Assembly: GCA_937884975.1 (NCBI GenBank)
Contig: CAKZZS010000068.1
Coordinates: 1 to 36,998, forward strand
Source: an uncultured Clostridia bacterium
GTDB lineage: Bacteria; Bacillota; Clostridia; Oscillospirales; Acutalibacteraceae
Reading direction: 5' to 3'
Length of the DNA stretch: 36,998 nucleotides
The first letter of the stretch is position 1. Each line of letters opens with the position of its first letter. Of the stretch, positions 14,186 to 22,291 are shown one piece after another. Under the pieces are notes generated by a model. The model did not search any database. It was given only the letters and a program-made list of their open reading frames with translations, and had not been told where the DNA came from. A program made the translations under genes and the position numbers.

Positions 14186-16594
14186 TTAACCTGAAACCGC
14201 AACTGTTGTTGTTTCTACTAAAGAGGTTTTTTCTTCGGCTTCGCCGCTTACCGCTTCGGTTGTATCCGTTACTTCGGGTACATAGGCGCCGTTATAAACG
14301 GGTCCGAAATAATAAGCAGAGTCCCTTTCGTAGAGCTTCTGACTGTCAAGAATCTGAACCTCTCCTGTCTTTTCAGCGGATTCAAAGTCGAACGCTTCTA
14401 TATAAAGCTCGCCGACGTTATAAAGCACCGAATCGGAATAGACAATTCTTTGAATATCGTTATAGTATACTCTCTCGTTGTCATAGTAGTACTCTTCTTC
14501 GTATTCGATTTCATCCGAAGACTCGTCCTCTGTCTGCTCCGCCTGATTATAAACGTCCTTGATATGCTCGCTGTAATAGCTTTTGCCGAGGATAATCTGA
14601 CCGTTTTCATCAATTGAAAAATGGACTGCCCTTAAAACATTCTGCTCGCCGTTGTCGGAGTAATAATAATTATTAAAGGGGATTACAAATGAACCGTCGG
14701 GAAGAACCGTCAGCGCCTTGTGGTTATCCTGCGCCATACAATAGCCGTCAAGCACCTGCTTGCTGACCTGAGTCGGATTCATCGGGTCGCTGATATCGAA
14801 AACGGAAAGCTTTGTATTCATTTCATCGCCAATGAATTCTCCGTTCTCGTCTCTCTCCTGGCCGATTCCGAGAATATATTTATCTCCTACGGGGTGCATA
14901 TAGGTCGAAAAACCGGGCACCTCAAGCTGACCGAGTATTTTCGGATTTTTGGGGTCGGACAAATCGATTACATGAAGCGGGTCAGTGTTCTCAAAGGTGA
15001 CTACATAAGCCGTGTCGCCGATAAATCTTACCGAATAAATGCTCTCTCCCTCGGCGATTTTTGTAAGCTCGCCGACTCTCTTAAGACTCTTGTCAAGAAC
15101 GGTGACAATGCTGTAGCCGTTCCAGCCGACCGTGGTTGCAACCCTGAAATAGCCGTTATATTCGTCCATGGAGAACTGGTCGTCAACTATGCCGCTGACC
15201 GTGCCGTAATTCTTATACTCAATTCTGCCCTCGTTGAGAAGGAAGGCAAATATTTCCGTTCTGCCCATATCGACGGAGATTTCCTCATCCGTCAACTGCT
15301 GCTCGGTATAAAGCTCATAGTCGTAAACGGAATTTGAAATATAGAGGGTATCCTTTGTGCAGTAGGACTGCTCACCGCCGCCGAGAACCGCCTTTGAGGT
15401 GGGTGAAAGCTCCTCGCCATAGAAATTGACGGAGCCTATTACAAGGTATCCCGTGCGGTCGGTTGAACGCATTACGGAAATATCCTCGGCAGGAATTCTT
15501 GCCATTTTGCCGTTAATTCCGCACTGGGGAACGCACTCGTTCCTGACAATCTCTTCGTCCTGATAAATATTTACATTATAATTTGAGAAAACGTAAACGC
15601 GGTTGCCGATAAGGCGAGAGGAGAGGTAATATCCGTCCTGCTCATATCTGCCCTTTTCCTTCGGCTCCGCTCTGTCTGTAATGTCGTAAACTACAACAAG
15701 CGTGGTTTCGGCGTTCCAGCGCATACCGAAATAATAGCCCTTAACCTGCTGCTCGTTATAATCCCATTCGTTACAAATAACAATAAGGTTGTTGCCGTTC
15801 ACATAAATTTCGCGGACTCTGATTTCCTTATTCTTTGTCTTCGGGGTTACGGATGAAACAACCTTCATTCCGTCGGCATTTTTCAAATCGACTATTTTTA
15901 CCGCGCCGTAATTTGTGTCCCGTTTAGTTTCGCCGTCACTGTTTTTAATAAACTCAAAATCGTTTGAAACGACGTAAATATATTTGCCGTCGGTCTTAAC
16001 TATATCCGCCTCGTCAACGCCCTCAACCTGAACATTGGTTTTTGAATATGAGCTTTCTGACGCGGACTCGTTCTCGCCTGCCGCGCCCGTCGCGCCATCC
16101 TGCGAGGTGGGCGCCTGCGCCGCCTCGCTCGGAGCAAAGGAAGCATTATCCTCCGCAGTCGCAGCCGATTTTGCGCCGTTTGCCACTGCATAGTCTCTTT
16201 CAACAAGCGTTGCTTCCTGCGCAGCCGTCTTTGCGTACTTTACAAAACGCTGTTCAATTGCCTCATAGTTTGACGCCGCATAGAGCGGAGCGTCGCCGTA
16301 CTGGCTGTCCTGCGCCTGGGTAGTCTTGGGAGTGGGAACAACTGCCGACGGGTTTTTTGACGCCTTATGCGCAAAGAAAACGCAAACGCAAAGCACAAAC
16401 ACCGCCGCTATGGAAGCAATTGCAGTAGTTCTTTTCTGTTTATATGACATATTTGTTTTCTGTGACTGTTTTTGTCCCGAAACGAGCGAAGAAATATTTT
16501 CCTTATTTAATGAATCGGGAAGCTTTTCGCTGTCGCTGACTGTCTGAAGGTCGGTTCTGATTTTTTCCAACAGCTCTTTATCTTTTTTCTTCAT
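14186..16594 (-). CDS. Membrane-anchored beta-propeller protein, probable anti-sigma factor
   Basis: 802 aa. Residues 1-56 are hydrophilic and cytoplasmic (LLEKIRTDLQTVSDSEKLPDSL), a membrane helix spans 57-76, and a low-complexity Ala/Ser/Glu linker runs to about 185. An extracellular Beta_propel domain (pfam09826 type) then begins at TNVQVEGVDEADIVKTDGK (186-204) and runs to about 765. The propeller blades recur as V-x-x-x-D-I-x-D (VYDITDRAEP, VIDLSDPKNP, VFDISDPMNP). The gene starts inside the ECF sigma gene (4-bp overlap). By position, a sigma-binding role for the cytoplasmic tail and a sensing role for the propeller are inferred; the N-terminus shows no classical zinc HxxxCxxC motif. Confidence 0.8.
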   Translation of the reverse strand: MKKKDKELLEKIRTDLQTVSDSEKLPDSLNKENISSLVSGQKQSQKTNMSYKQKRTTAIASIAAVFVLCVCVFFAHKASKNPSAVVPTPKTTQAQDSQYGDAPLYAASNYEAIEQRFVKYAKTAAQEATLVERDYAVANGAKSAATAEDNASFAPSEAAQAPTSQDGATGAAGENESASESSYSKTNVQVEGVDEADIVKTDGKYIYVVSNDFEFIKNSDGETKRDTNYGAVKIVDLKNADGMKVVSSVTPKTKNKEIRVREIYVNGNNLIVICNEWDYNEQQVKGYYFGMRWNAETTLVVVYDITDRAEPKEKGRYEQDGYYLSSRLIGNRVYVFSNYNVNIYQDEEIVRNECVPQCGINGKMARIPAEDISVMRSTDRTGYLVIGSVNFYGEELSPTSKAVLGGGEQSYCTKDTLYISNSVYDYELYTEQQLTDEEISVDMGRTEIFAFLLNEGRIEYKNYGTVSGIVDDQFSMDEYNGYFRVATTVGWNGYSIVTVLDKSLKRVGELTKIAEGESIYSVRFIGDTAYVVTFENTDPLHVIDLSDPKNPKILGQLEVPGFSTYMHPVGDKYILGIGQERDENGEFIGDEMNTKLSVFDISDPMNPTQVSKQVLDGYCMAQDNHKALTVLPDGSFVIPFNNYYYSDNGEQNVLRAVHFSIDENGQIILGKSYYSEHIKDVYNQAEQTEDESSDEIEYEEEYYYDNERVYYNDIQRIVYSDSVLYNVGELYIEAFDFESAEKTGEVQILDSQKLYERDSAYYFGPVYNGAYVPEVTDTTEAVSGEAEEKTSLVETTTVAVSG

Positions 16595-17100
16595 TTTGAC
16601 AGCTCCTCTCTTAATTTTCGCAGACTGCGGCTTAACTTTGAGCGCACGGTACCGCTTGTTACGCCCAGAATGTTTGCTATCTGGCTTGATTTAAAGCCTG
16701 ATACGGCGGAAAGAAGCACAACAGTTCTCTCCTCATCCTTAAGTTTTGACACCGCCTGCTGCAGTTCAAGGGAAAGCGTGAGATTTTCATTCGAAGCGTC
16801 TGCAAGAACGGGCATTATCTCGTCAAAGGGAACCTTTTTTTCGTTTTCCCTTCTCTTGAGCCTTGCCCTGCATTCGTTTGCGAGCACCGTGAAGAAATAC
16901 GCCTTAAACGACTCCTCCTTCTTTATGCTCCAAAGATGCTTGTAGACCGAAACAGCCGCGTCCTGTACGGCGTCCTCGGCGTCCTCGCGGACCTTAAGCA
17001 TACAAAGCGCAAAACGGTACAGGTCCTTGGCGTATGCTTCGTAAAGCTCGCCAAAGGCTTCCGCGTCGCCCTGTTTTGCTTTTTCAAGGGTACTTGCCAT
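16591..17100 (-). CDS. ECF-family RNA polymerase sigma factor
   Basis: 169 aa, a normal ECF size. Region 2 covers about 8-75 (DLYRFALCMLKVREDAEDAVQD, the core-binding and -10-reading helix). Region 4 covers about 110-165 (LKDEERTVVLLSAVSGFKSSQIANILGVTSGTVRSKLSRSLRKLRE), a helix-turn-helix for the -35 element. It directs RNA polymerase to a specialised regulon. GGAGGTG lies upstream of the ATG. It overlaps the next gene by 4 bp, the typical layout of a sigma/anti-sigma pair. Upstream on the minus strand a TGCAAC element (17159-17164) resembles ECF -35 boxes and might be the autoregulated promoter; I could not confirm the -10. Confidence 0.92.
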   Translation of the reverse strand: MASTLEKAKQGDAEAFGELYEAYAKDLYRFALCMLKVREDAEDAVQDAAVSVYKHLWSIKKEESFKAYFFTVLANECRARLKRRENEKKVPFDEIMPVLADASNENLTLSLELQQAVSKLKDEERTVVLLSAVSGFKSSQIANILGVTSGTVRSKLSRSLRKLREELSK

Positions 17101-17159
17101 TTGTAGGCACCTCCGTTTTTTCCCTTACAACATATAAGAGGAATAATTTTGCAAAGGTG

Positions 17160-17189
17160 TTGCAAAAATAATTGTTATTGTGTTAAAAT
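17160..17189 (+). promoter_or_regulatory. Probable promoter of the uracil-DNA glycosylase gene
   Basis: TTGCAA (17160-17165), an 18-bp spacer and TAAAAT (17184-17189), 22 bp before the ATG. A second TTGCAA lies 11 bp upstream at 17149-17154. The region is shared with the divergent ECF sigma gene. Confidence 0.45.
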
Positions 17190-17211
17190 TTTTTCAAAGG
17201 GGCGTGATTTT

Positions 17212-17778
17212 ATGAATGAAAAATTAGCCGCATTGAAAAACGAATGTTTAAAATGTGAAGCCTGTCCGCTTTGTAAAACAAGGACAAACGTCGTATTCGG
17301 CGACGGAAACGAAAACGCAAAAATCGTCTTTATCGGCGAAGCGCCGGGAGCAAATGAGGATTTGCAGGGCGTACCGTTTGTCGGAAGAAGCGGAAAGCTG
17401 CTTGACGAAATGTGTCAAAGCGTCGGTCTTTCAAGAAAAACGAATATCTATATAGCCAATACCGTGAAGTGCAGACCGCCCGAAAACAGAGACCCCTCGC
17501 TTGACGAGCAGCACGCCTGCGCTCACTGGCTAAAAAGTCAGCTTACGATAATGAGACCGTTAATCATTGTCTGCGTCGGAAGAATAGCCGCGCAGGAGGT
17601 CATAGGAAAAACCTTTTCCATTTCAAGACAGCACGGAGAATTTTTCCGCCACGGAAAAATCCTTCTCACCGCCGTATATCACCCTGCGGCAATACTGCGC
17701 AACATAAATCTCAAGCCCGAAACGCTTGAGGATTTAAAGAAAATCAAGCAACTCTACGATAAAATAAGCGACGAATAA
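17212..17778 (+). CDS. Family 4 uracil-DNA glycosylase (Fe-S type)
   Basis: 188 aa from the ATG at 17212, preceded by AGGGG; an in-frame ATG at 17149 would add 21 unrelated residues. It removes uracil from DNA, the first step of base excision repair. Four cysteines fit the family's [4Fe-4S] ligands: C15 and C18 (CEAC), C87 (VKCRPP) and C103. The active-site motifs are GEAPGANED at 42-50, GRSGKLLD at 58-65, ENRDP at 91-95 and HPAAILR at 157-163. Its stop codon directly abuts the stop of the convergent ahcY gene. Confidence 0.93.
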   Translation: MNEKLAALKNECLKCEACPLCKTRTNVVFGDGNENAKIVFIGEAPGANEDLQGVPFVGRSGKLLDEMCQSVGLSRKTNIYIANTVKCRPPENRDPSLDEQHACAHWLKSQLTIMRPLIIVCVGRIAAQEVIGKTFSISRQHGEFFRHGKILLTAVYHPAAILRNINLKPETLEDLKKIKQLYDKISDE

Positions 17779-19023
17779 TCAAACGTTCCAGCTGTTGACG
17801 TATTTTTCCTGTTCGGGGGAAAGTACGTCAATTTTTGTTCCCCAGAAGCCGAGCTTTCTTAAAGCTACCTCGCGGTCAATTTCCTTTGGAACGTCAATGA
17901 CGCCCGTTTCTATTTCGCCCCTGTGCTCAACAAGATATTTTGCCGAAAGCGCCTGAATTGCAAAGGACATATCCATTATTTCAGCCGGGTGGCCGTCGCC
18001 TGCGGCAAGATTTACGAGCCTGCCCTCAGCGAGCACATTGATAATTCTGCCGTCGGGCATTTCGTATCCCATTATATTATTTCTCTGTTCAAAGGTGCGA
18101 ACAGACATTTCTTCAAGCTCGGGAAGGTTGATTTCAACGTTGAAATGACCTGCGTTACATAACACCGCGCCGTTTTTCATATTTTTAAAGGACTCCTTCG
18201 TAATAACGTCCTTACATCCCGTAACCGTAACAAAGAAGTCTCCCCTCTTTGCCGCCTCGGTCATCGGCATAACCTCAAAACCGTCCATAACCGCTTCCAT
18301 TGCCTTTACGGGGTCGATTTCGGTTACGATTACCTTTGCGCCGAAGCCCTTTGCGCGCATTGACACGCCCTTGCCGCACCAGCCGTAGCCGGCAACAACA
18401 ACCGTCTTTCCGGCAACAATAAGGTTTGTTGTACGGTTGATTCCGTCCCAGACGGACTGACCCGTGCCGTAACGGTTGTCAAAAAGGTGCTTGCAGTCGG
18501 CGTTGTTTACCGCAATCATCGGAAAACGCAATTTCCCCTCGCGGTGCATTGAAACCAGGCGGATAATGCCGGTTGTCGTCTCCTCACAGCCGCCGAGCAC
18601 GTTTTCAATAAGCTCGGGATACTCGTTGTGTATGAGATTTACAAGGTCGCCGCCGTCGTCGATAATGACATTCGGTTGAGAGGAAATAACACACCTCAGG
18701 TGGTCAAAATATTCCTCCTTCGTTGCACCGTACCAGGCAAAAACATTAAGCCCTGCCTTTACAAGAGCCGCCGCGACGTCGTCCTGGGTGGAAAGAGGGT
18801 TGCTGCCCGTAACGTACATCTGAGCGCCGAGAGAGGAAAGCACCTTGCAAAGATACGCCGTCTTTGCCTCAAGGTGAATTGAAAGCGCTATTCTTATATT
18901 CTTAAGCGGTTTTGAATCGCTGTACTCCTCCTGAATATTGCGCAAAATCGGCATATTCTGCCTAACCCATTCGATTTTTCTTTCTCCCGACTCGTATAAG
19001 TCGGCGTTTCTTATTTTACTCAT
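17779..19023 (-). CDS. ahcY: Adenosylhomocysteinase
   Basis: 414 aa, the shorter bacterial/archaeal form. It hydrolyses S-adenosylhomocysteine to homocysteine and adenosine, clearing the inhibitor left by SAM-dependent methylation; it uses tightly bound NAD. Motifs: SIHLEAKTA near 48-56, IDDGGD at 121-126, EETTTGIIR, the NAD-binding VVAGYGWCGKGV at 209-220, VTEIDP, CNAGHFNVEI, and LGFWGTKID near the C-terminus. A GGGGG site lies before the ATG. It is apparently monocistronic. Confidence 0.96.
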   Translation of the reverse strand: MSKIRNADLYESGERKIEWVRQNMPILRNIQEEYSDSKPLKNIRIALSIHLEAKTAYLCKVLSSLGAQMYVTGSNPLSTQDDVAAALVKAGLNVFAWYGATKEEYFDHLRCVISSQPNVIIDDGGDLVNLIHNEYPELIENVLGGCEETTTGIIRLVSMHREGKLRFPMIAVNNADCKHLFDNRYGTGQSVWDGINRTTNLIVAGKTVVVAGYGWCGKGVSMRAKGFGAKVIVTEIDPVKAMEAVMDGFEVMPMTEAAKRGDFFVTVTGCKDVITKESFKNMKNGAVLCNAGHFNVEINLPELEEMSVRTFEQRNNIMGYEMPDGRIINVLAEGRLVNLAAGDGHPAEIMDMSFAIQALSAKYLVEHRGEIETGVIDVPKEIDREVALRKLGFWGTKIDVLSPEQEKYVNSWNV

Positions 19024-19061
19024 CTGTATCCCCCGTTGAGCTAAAATACTTTAAGACCTAT

Positions 19062-19090
19062 ATTTTACCACATTACATAAAATATTGCAA
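19062..19090 (-). promoter_or_regulatory. Promoter of ahcY
   Basis: TTGCAA (19085-19090), a 17-bp spacer and TAAAAT (19062-19067) on the minus strand, leaving a leader of about 30 nt. No SAH or SAM riboswitch fits in so short a leader. Confidence 0.6.
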
Positions 19091-19117
19091 ATACGCTTAA
19101 AGTTAATAATTGTCAGG

Positions 19118-19146
19118 TTGACAAATCGCTTTTAATTATATAAAAT
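19118..19146 (+). promoter_or_regulatory. Promoter of the Thr-rich lipoprotein gene
   Basis: TTGACA (19118-19123), a 17-bp spacer and TAAAAT (19141-19146), 38 bp before the GTG start. It lies back to back with the ahcY promoter. Confidence 0.7.
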
Positions 19147-19184
19147 GTATTTGTATCAGTTTATTCTTTCGGAGGTGAATTACT

Positions 19185-20270
19185 GTGAATAAAATTGTTT
19201 TACGTTTTATTGCGGTAATAAGCTTGCTTTTACTCGTTGTCACCGTCTTTTCCGCCTGCAAGGGCAATACGGGAGATGAAACAGGAACAACGGTTGACCC
19301 GTTTTCGGTTACGGAATATCCGGCAACCGTTACCACAACCGTCGCTCCCGTAACTCCTGCCGCTTCTTCAACGGAAACAACAACTAATCTGTTCGGTGAT
19401 TTCGCAACGACTACAAAACCTGCAACAACGACTCAGAGAAGTTCTTCAAATACTACTTCCTATACCCCTTCATATACCGTTCCCGTTCCCGGAATTACGG
19501 AGCCTACGGTTCCTCCCACTCTTCCGCCGACTGTTGACCCCGGTCTTACAAACACTACTAACGGCGGCTCTTCGGTTGACCTAAAGAAGCTTCTTTCGGC
19601 TTTCGGTTACGCGTATGACCCGGATGAGGACTGCTTCTATTCGGAGCTTGACTCCTGGCAGAGGAAGGGCGGCTTCGCTCCTCACTATGACCTTGGCGCA
19701 TTCCTTCTTAATATGCACTACTTAACCTTTACGGTTGACTTTGACTGGGGCGGAGAAAGCTGGAGAATTCAGTTCTGGAAGGGCAACTACAGTCCTATCC
19801 TTGACGGCGCGGAAATAGGCATTTATACAAAGCCTCTCGGCTCTGACACAACGCTTTACGACACAGCCGACGACCAGCACCTTTTAAGCATGTCAATGAC
19901 GCTTTACAAAAAGAACCCCAAGTGCGAGGCTACGCGTTATTTCAGCAGACCCGAAACCGACCACTGGTGGCTGACGGGCTTCAAGCTTGTTGATACCTCA
20001 AGCGACAGCCTTCCCGGCAAAATGGTTCTTGTAGCTTCAATACGCTTCAGGGACAGCGAAATGGCTGACGCGTTTTGCTCTTCGCTTGAACAGGTACGCG
20101 GAAATTATGCTCCGCGCTATACCTTCAGGCTCGTTCCCAATTCCATGCCGCTTACGGATGAATGCTATCACCGCGAGGGTAATACGGTTACGCTTTGCTG
20201 GCGCGCGGTAGGTTGGCTTAACTACGATTTCCCGTCAGAGGAAGAAACCCAGTTAAAGAAAGCTGACTAA
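19185..20270 (+). CDS. Thr/Pro-rich lipoprotein with a DUF4474-like domain
   Basis: 361 aa, start codon GTG, with GGAGGTGA upstream. Residues 1-24 form a lipoprotein signal with the lipid-bearing Cys probably C25 (VFSAC). Residues about 30-125 are a low-complexity Thr/Pro/Ser linker. Residues about 130-355 form a globular domain with many aromatic residues (LDSWQRKGGFAPHYD, WRIQFWKGNY, GAEIGIYTKP, DHWWLTGFK). The Q-F-W-K-G-x-Y ... G-x-E-I-G-I-Y pattern is what I associate with DUF4474, a surface domain of unknown function; the assignment is from memory. It is probably tethered to the outer face of the membrane with the linker crossing the wall. Confidence 0.72.
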   Translation: MNKIVLRFIAVISLLLLVVTVFSACKGNTGDETGTTVDPFSVTEYPATVTTTVAPVTPAASSTETTTNLFGDFATTTKPATTTQRSSSNTTSYTPSYTVPVPGITEPTVPPTLPPTVDPGLTNTTNGGSSVDLKKLLSAFGYAYDPDEDCFYSELDSWQRKGGFAPHYDLGAFLLNMHYLTFTVDFDWGGESWRIQFWKGNYSPILDGAEIGIYTKPLGSDTTLYDTADDQHLLSMSMTLYKKNPKCEATRYFSRPETDHWWLTGFKLVDTSSDSLPGKMVLVASIRFRDSEMADAFCSSLEQVRGNYAPRYTFRLVPNSMPLTDECYHREGNTVTLCWRAVGWLNYDFPSEEETQLKKAD

Positions 20271-20281
20271 AGAAAAATATT

Positions 20282-20311
20282 AAAGGCGAGGAACAATTCC
20301 TCGCCTTTTTT
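20282..20311 (+). terminator. Bidirectional intrinsic terminator
   Basis: A 12-bp stem AAAGGCGAGGAA/TTCCTCGCCTTT around a CAA loop, with T runs on the plus strand and an A/T-rich end on the minus strand. It lies between the convergent lipoprotein gene and galU. Confidence 0.88.
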
Positions 20312-20315
20312 GCTT

Positions 20316-21191
20316 TTAAAGCGTCTTTGCAAGCTCCTTGAGGTATTCTCTGAAATCCTTGCCTATTTCGGGATGGTTCAATGCGACCTCACAGTTCGCC
20401 TTCATAATTCCGAGCTTATTTCCCATATCGTAACGTATGCCGTTGAAATCAACCGCGTTGAGCTTTCCCTCTTTAGCTAACATAACCATTGAATCCGTAA
20501 GGTAAACCTCTCCCGATTTTTTGTCCGGGGGAGTTTTTTCAATGAGGTCAAAAATTTCAGGCGGAAGAATAACGCGTCCGAGAATTGAATAGCACGAGAT
20601 AATCTCCTCGGGAGTCGGCTTTTCAATTATATTATGCACCTGCATAATATTTTCTTCTAAAGGCGTTACGTCAAGCGAGCAATACTTCGGGACGTCCTCT
20701 CTTGGCACTTCCTTAACGCCGACGCAGCCGCAGCCGTACTTTTCATACGCCCTGCAAAGCTGACCGATTACCGGGTCCTCGGAAACGATTACGTCGTCGC
20801 CGTAAAGCACCGCAAAAGGCTCGTTTCCGACAAAGCTCTTCGCCTTTGTCAGCGCGTGGGCAAGTCCCTTTGTCTCCTTTTGTCTTACAAAATAGACATT
20901 AGCAAGCTCTGCAACCGATTTAACGGAAGAATAAATATCCGCCTTTGAGGGGTTATCCTTAAGGTTTGCTTCAAGCTCAAACGCGTGGTCAAAGTGGTCC
21001 TCAATTACACCCTTTCCGCGGTTCGTAATAATAAGAATATCTGTAATGCCTGCCGCAACTGCCTCTTCAACAATATACTGAATAGCAGGCTTGTCAACAA
21101 TATTGAGCATTTCCTTCGGAACTGCCTTTGAAGCAGGAAGAACCCTTGTTCCGAGTCCTGCCGCAGGGATTACTGCCTTTGTGATTTTCAT
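20316..21191 (-). CDS. galU: UTP-glucose-1-phosphate uridylyltransferase
   Basis: 291 aa, standard length. It makes UDP-glucose from UTP and glucose 1-phosphate for wall and capsule glycans. The nucleotide-binding signature AGLGTRVLPASKAVPKE is at 11-27, followed by DKPAIQYIVEEA, VLYGDDVIV, KSGEVYLTDSM, and YDMGNKLGIMKANCEVAL at the sugar-binding end. GGAG precedes the ATG, and the start lies 16 bp after the stop of the RING-like gene, so the two form one operon. Confidence 0.96.
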   Translation of the reverse strand: MKITKAVIPAAGLGTRVLPASKAVPKEMLNIVDKPAIQYIVEEAVAAGITDILIITNRGKGVIEDHFDHAFELEANLKDNPSKADIYSSVKSVAELANVYFVRQKETKGLAHALTKAKSFVGNEPFAVLYGDDVIVSEDPVIGQLCRAYEKYGCGCVGVKEVPREDVPKYCSLDVTPLEENIMQVHNIIEKPTPEEIISCYSILGRVILPPEIFDLIEKTPPDKKSGEVYLTDSMVMLAKEGKLNAVDFNGIRYDMGNKLGIMKANCEVALNHPEIGKDFREYLKELAKTL

Positions 21192-21207
21192 TCTGACAAC
21201 TCCTTTT

Positions 21208-22173
21208 TTATAAATAGACGGAGAAAAGCAACGCCATTACCGCCGTATTCAAAACGGCGAAAGCGATTACGGAAAGCACCGCAGAACCTACGGATTTACC
21301 CCCCTTGCGCCGAAGCGCCGCCATATATTCATCCATCGAAGAGCATTCCTCACGGGTTTTAAGCACCTGCTTTTTCATATGCTCAAGATAAAATCTGTTT
21401 GCCGTAAGAGCAAAGAAAAGCCTAATTACAAGATTTATTATCTGCGGCGCAAGCTCATAATAATAGCTGTTGCCCGTTCCCTTTTCCTGAAGCTCAAGCA
21501 ACGCGGCATTGTAATCCTCAACCGTTATTTCGCCGTGCATAGCCTGCATATAAAGGTTAAAAAGCTTTTGCTGATACTTAAGCGTATTTGAATTTGTGAA
21601 AAGAACCGTTACGAGCAGCATAAGCGCCATAACAATTGCGCCGAGCTTATACATCTTACGGTAAAAGAACCAAAGATAAGGGAAAAGCAGTGTAACAAAA
21701 TTAAAGCGCAGGCTTTTAAGCTTATCTATCATTGTAATCTTGAAAAGAAGCCTTGCAGAGCTTGCGTCCTCGCCCACAAACGCCCTTGCTTCCTCAAACG
21801 GAATGCCGGCGACCGTGGGGTCGGGACCGATGTCAAGCCCCATCTGACCTATTCCGCCGAGAATCGGAGCCTGAAAGACAGGGTCCTCGCTTTCCGAAGA
21901 AAAGTCGCCCTCGGGCTGCTTTTGAGCCATCTCGGGCAAACTGTCCTCAAGCGGCTCATTATTTAAAATTTTGTTTTTAATTTCCCTTAAACGCGGCGAC
22001 TCAAACTCAAAGCCGTCGGCGTGCTTATCCTCATTTGCGCAATGAGAAAGCGAAAACCAGCACTCCCTGTGATGGGGCGTGCCGCATTCGGGACAGACAA
22101 CAATATCGTCTTTTTCAGTAAACCTGTTTTTGCAAACAGGGCATTCAACACCCGTATAATCCAAAAAAATCAC
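21208..22173 (-). CDS. Zinc-finger (prokaryotic RING-like) membrane protein, DUF2628-type
   Basis: 321 aa, start codon GTG, with AAAAGG 6 nt upstream. The N-terminus has closely spaced metal-binding residues: C11, C14, C27, C30, H33/H34 and C37, then C45 (CPVCKNRF, CPECGTPHHRECW). This matches the prokaryotic RING finger family. Residues about 60-155 are an acidic, probably disordered linker. The C-terminal half has about four membrane helices (FNFVTLLFPYLWFFYRKMYKLGAIVM, a DUF2628 hallmark). The job of this architecture is not known to me. The zinc finger should face the cytoplasm. It is transcribed with galU, which hints at a link with the envelope, but that is only context. Confidence 0.78.
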   Translation of the reverse strand: MIFLDYTGVECPVCKNRFTEKDDIVVCPECGTPHHRECWFSLSHCANEDKHADGFEFESPRLREIKNKILNNEPLEDSLPEMAQKQPEGDFSSESEDPVFQAPILGGIGQMGLDIGPDPTVAGIPFEEARAFVGEDASSARLLFKITMIDKLKSLRFNFVTLLFPYLWFFYRKMYKLGAIVMALMLLVTVLFTNSNTLKYQQKLFNLYMQAMHGEITVEDYNAALLELQEKGTGNSYYYELAPQIINLVIRLFFALTANRFYLEHMKKQVLKTREECSSMDEYMAALRRKGGKSVGSAVLSVIAFAVLNTAVMALLFSVYL

Positions 22174-22201
22174 CTTATACCTTTTAATAATAACACTGTA
22201 T

Positions 22202-22230
22202 ATTGTACCCTATTCACGCTCTTTTTTCAA
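22202..22230 (-). promoter_or_regulatory. Promoter of the RING-like gene and galU
   Basis: TTGAAA (22225-22230), a 17-bp spacer and TACAAT (22202-22207) on the minus strand, about 28 bp upstream of the GTG start. Confidence 0.65.
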
Positions 22231-22240
22231 CTGTTATATA

Positions 22241-22273
22241 AAATAATCTCCCCGTAAGATGTTTTACGGGGAG
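22241..22273 (-). terminator. Intrinsic terminator of the dockerin gene pair
   Basis: A 10-bp GC-rich stem CTCCCCGTAA/TTACGGGGAG (22248-22257 with 22264-22273). On the minus strand ATTATTTT follows it. It lies 19 bp past the dockerin gene stop. Confidence 0.8.
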
Positions 22274-22291
22274 CTTTTATTTTTTAGTTTT

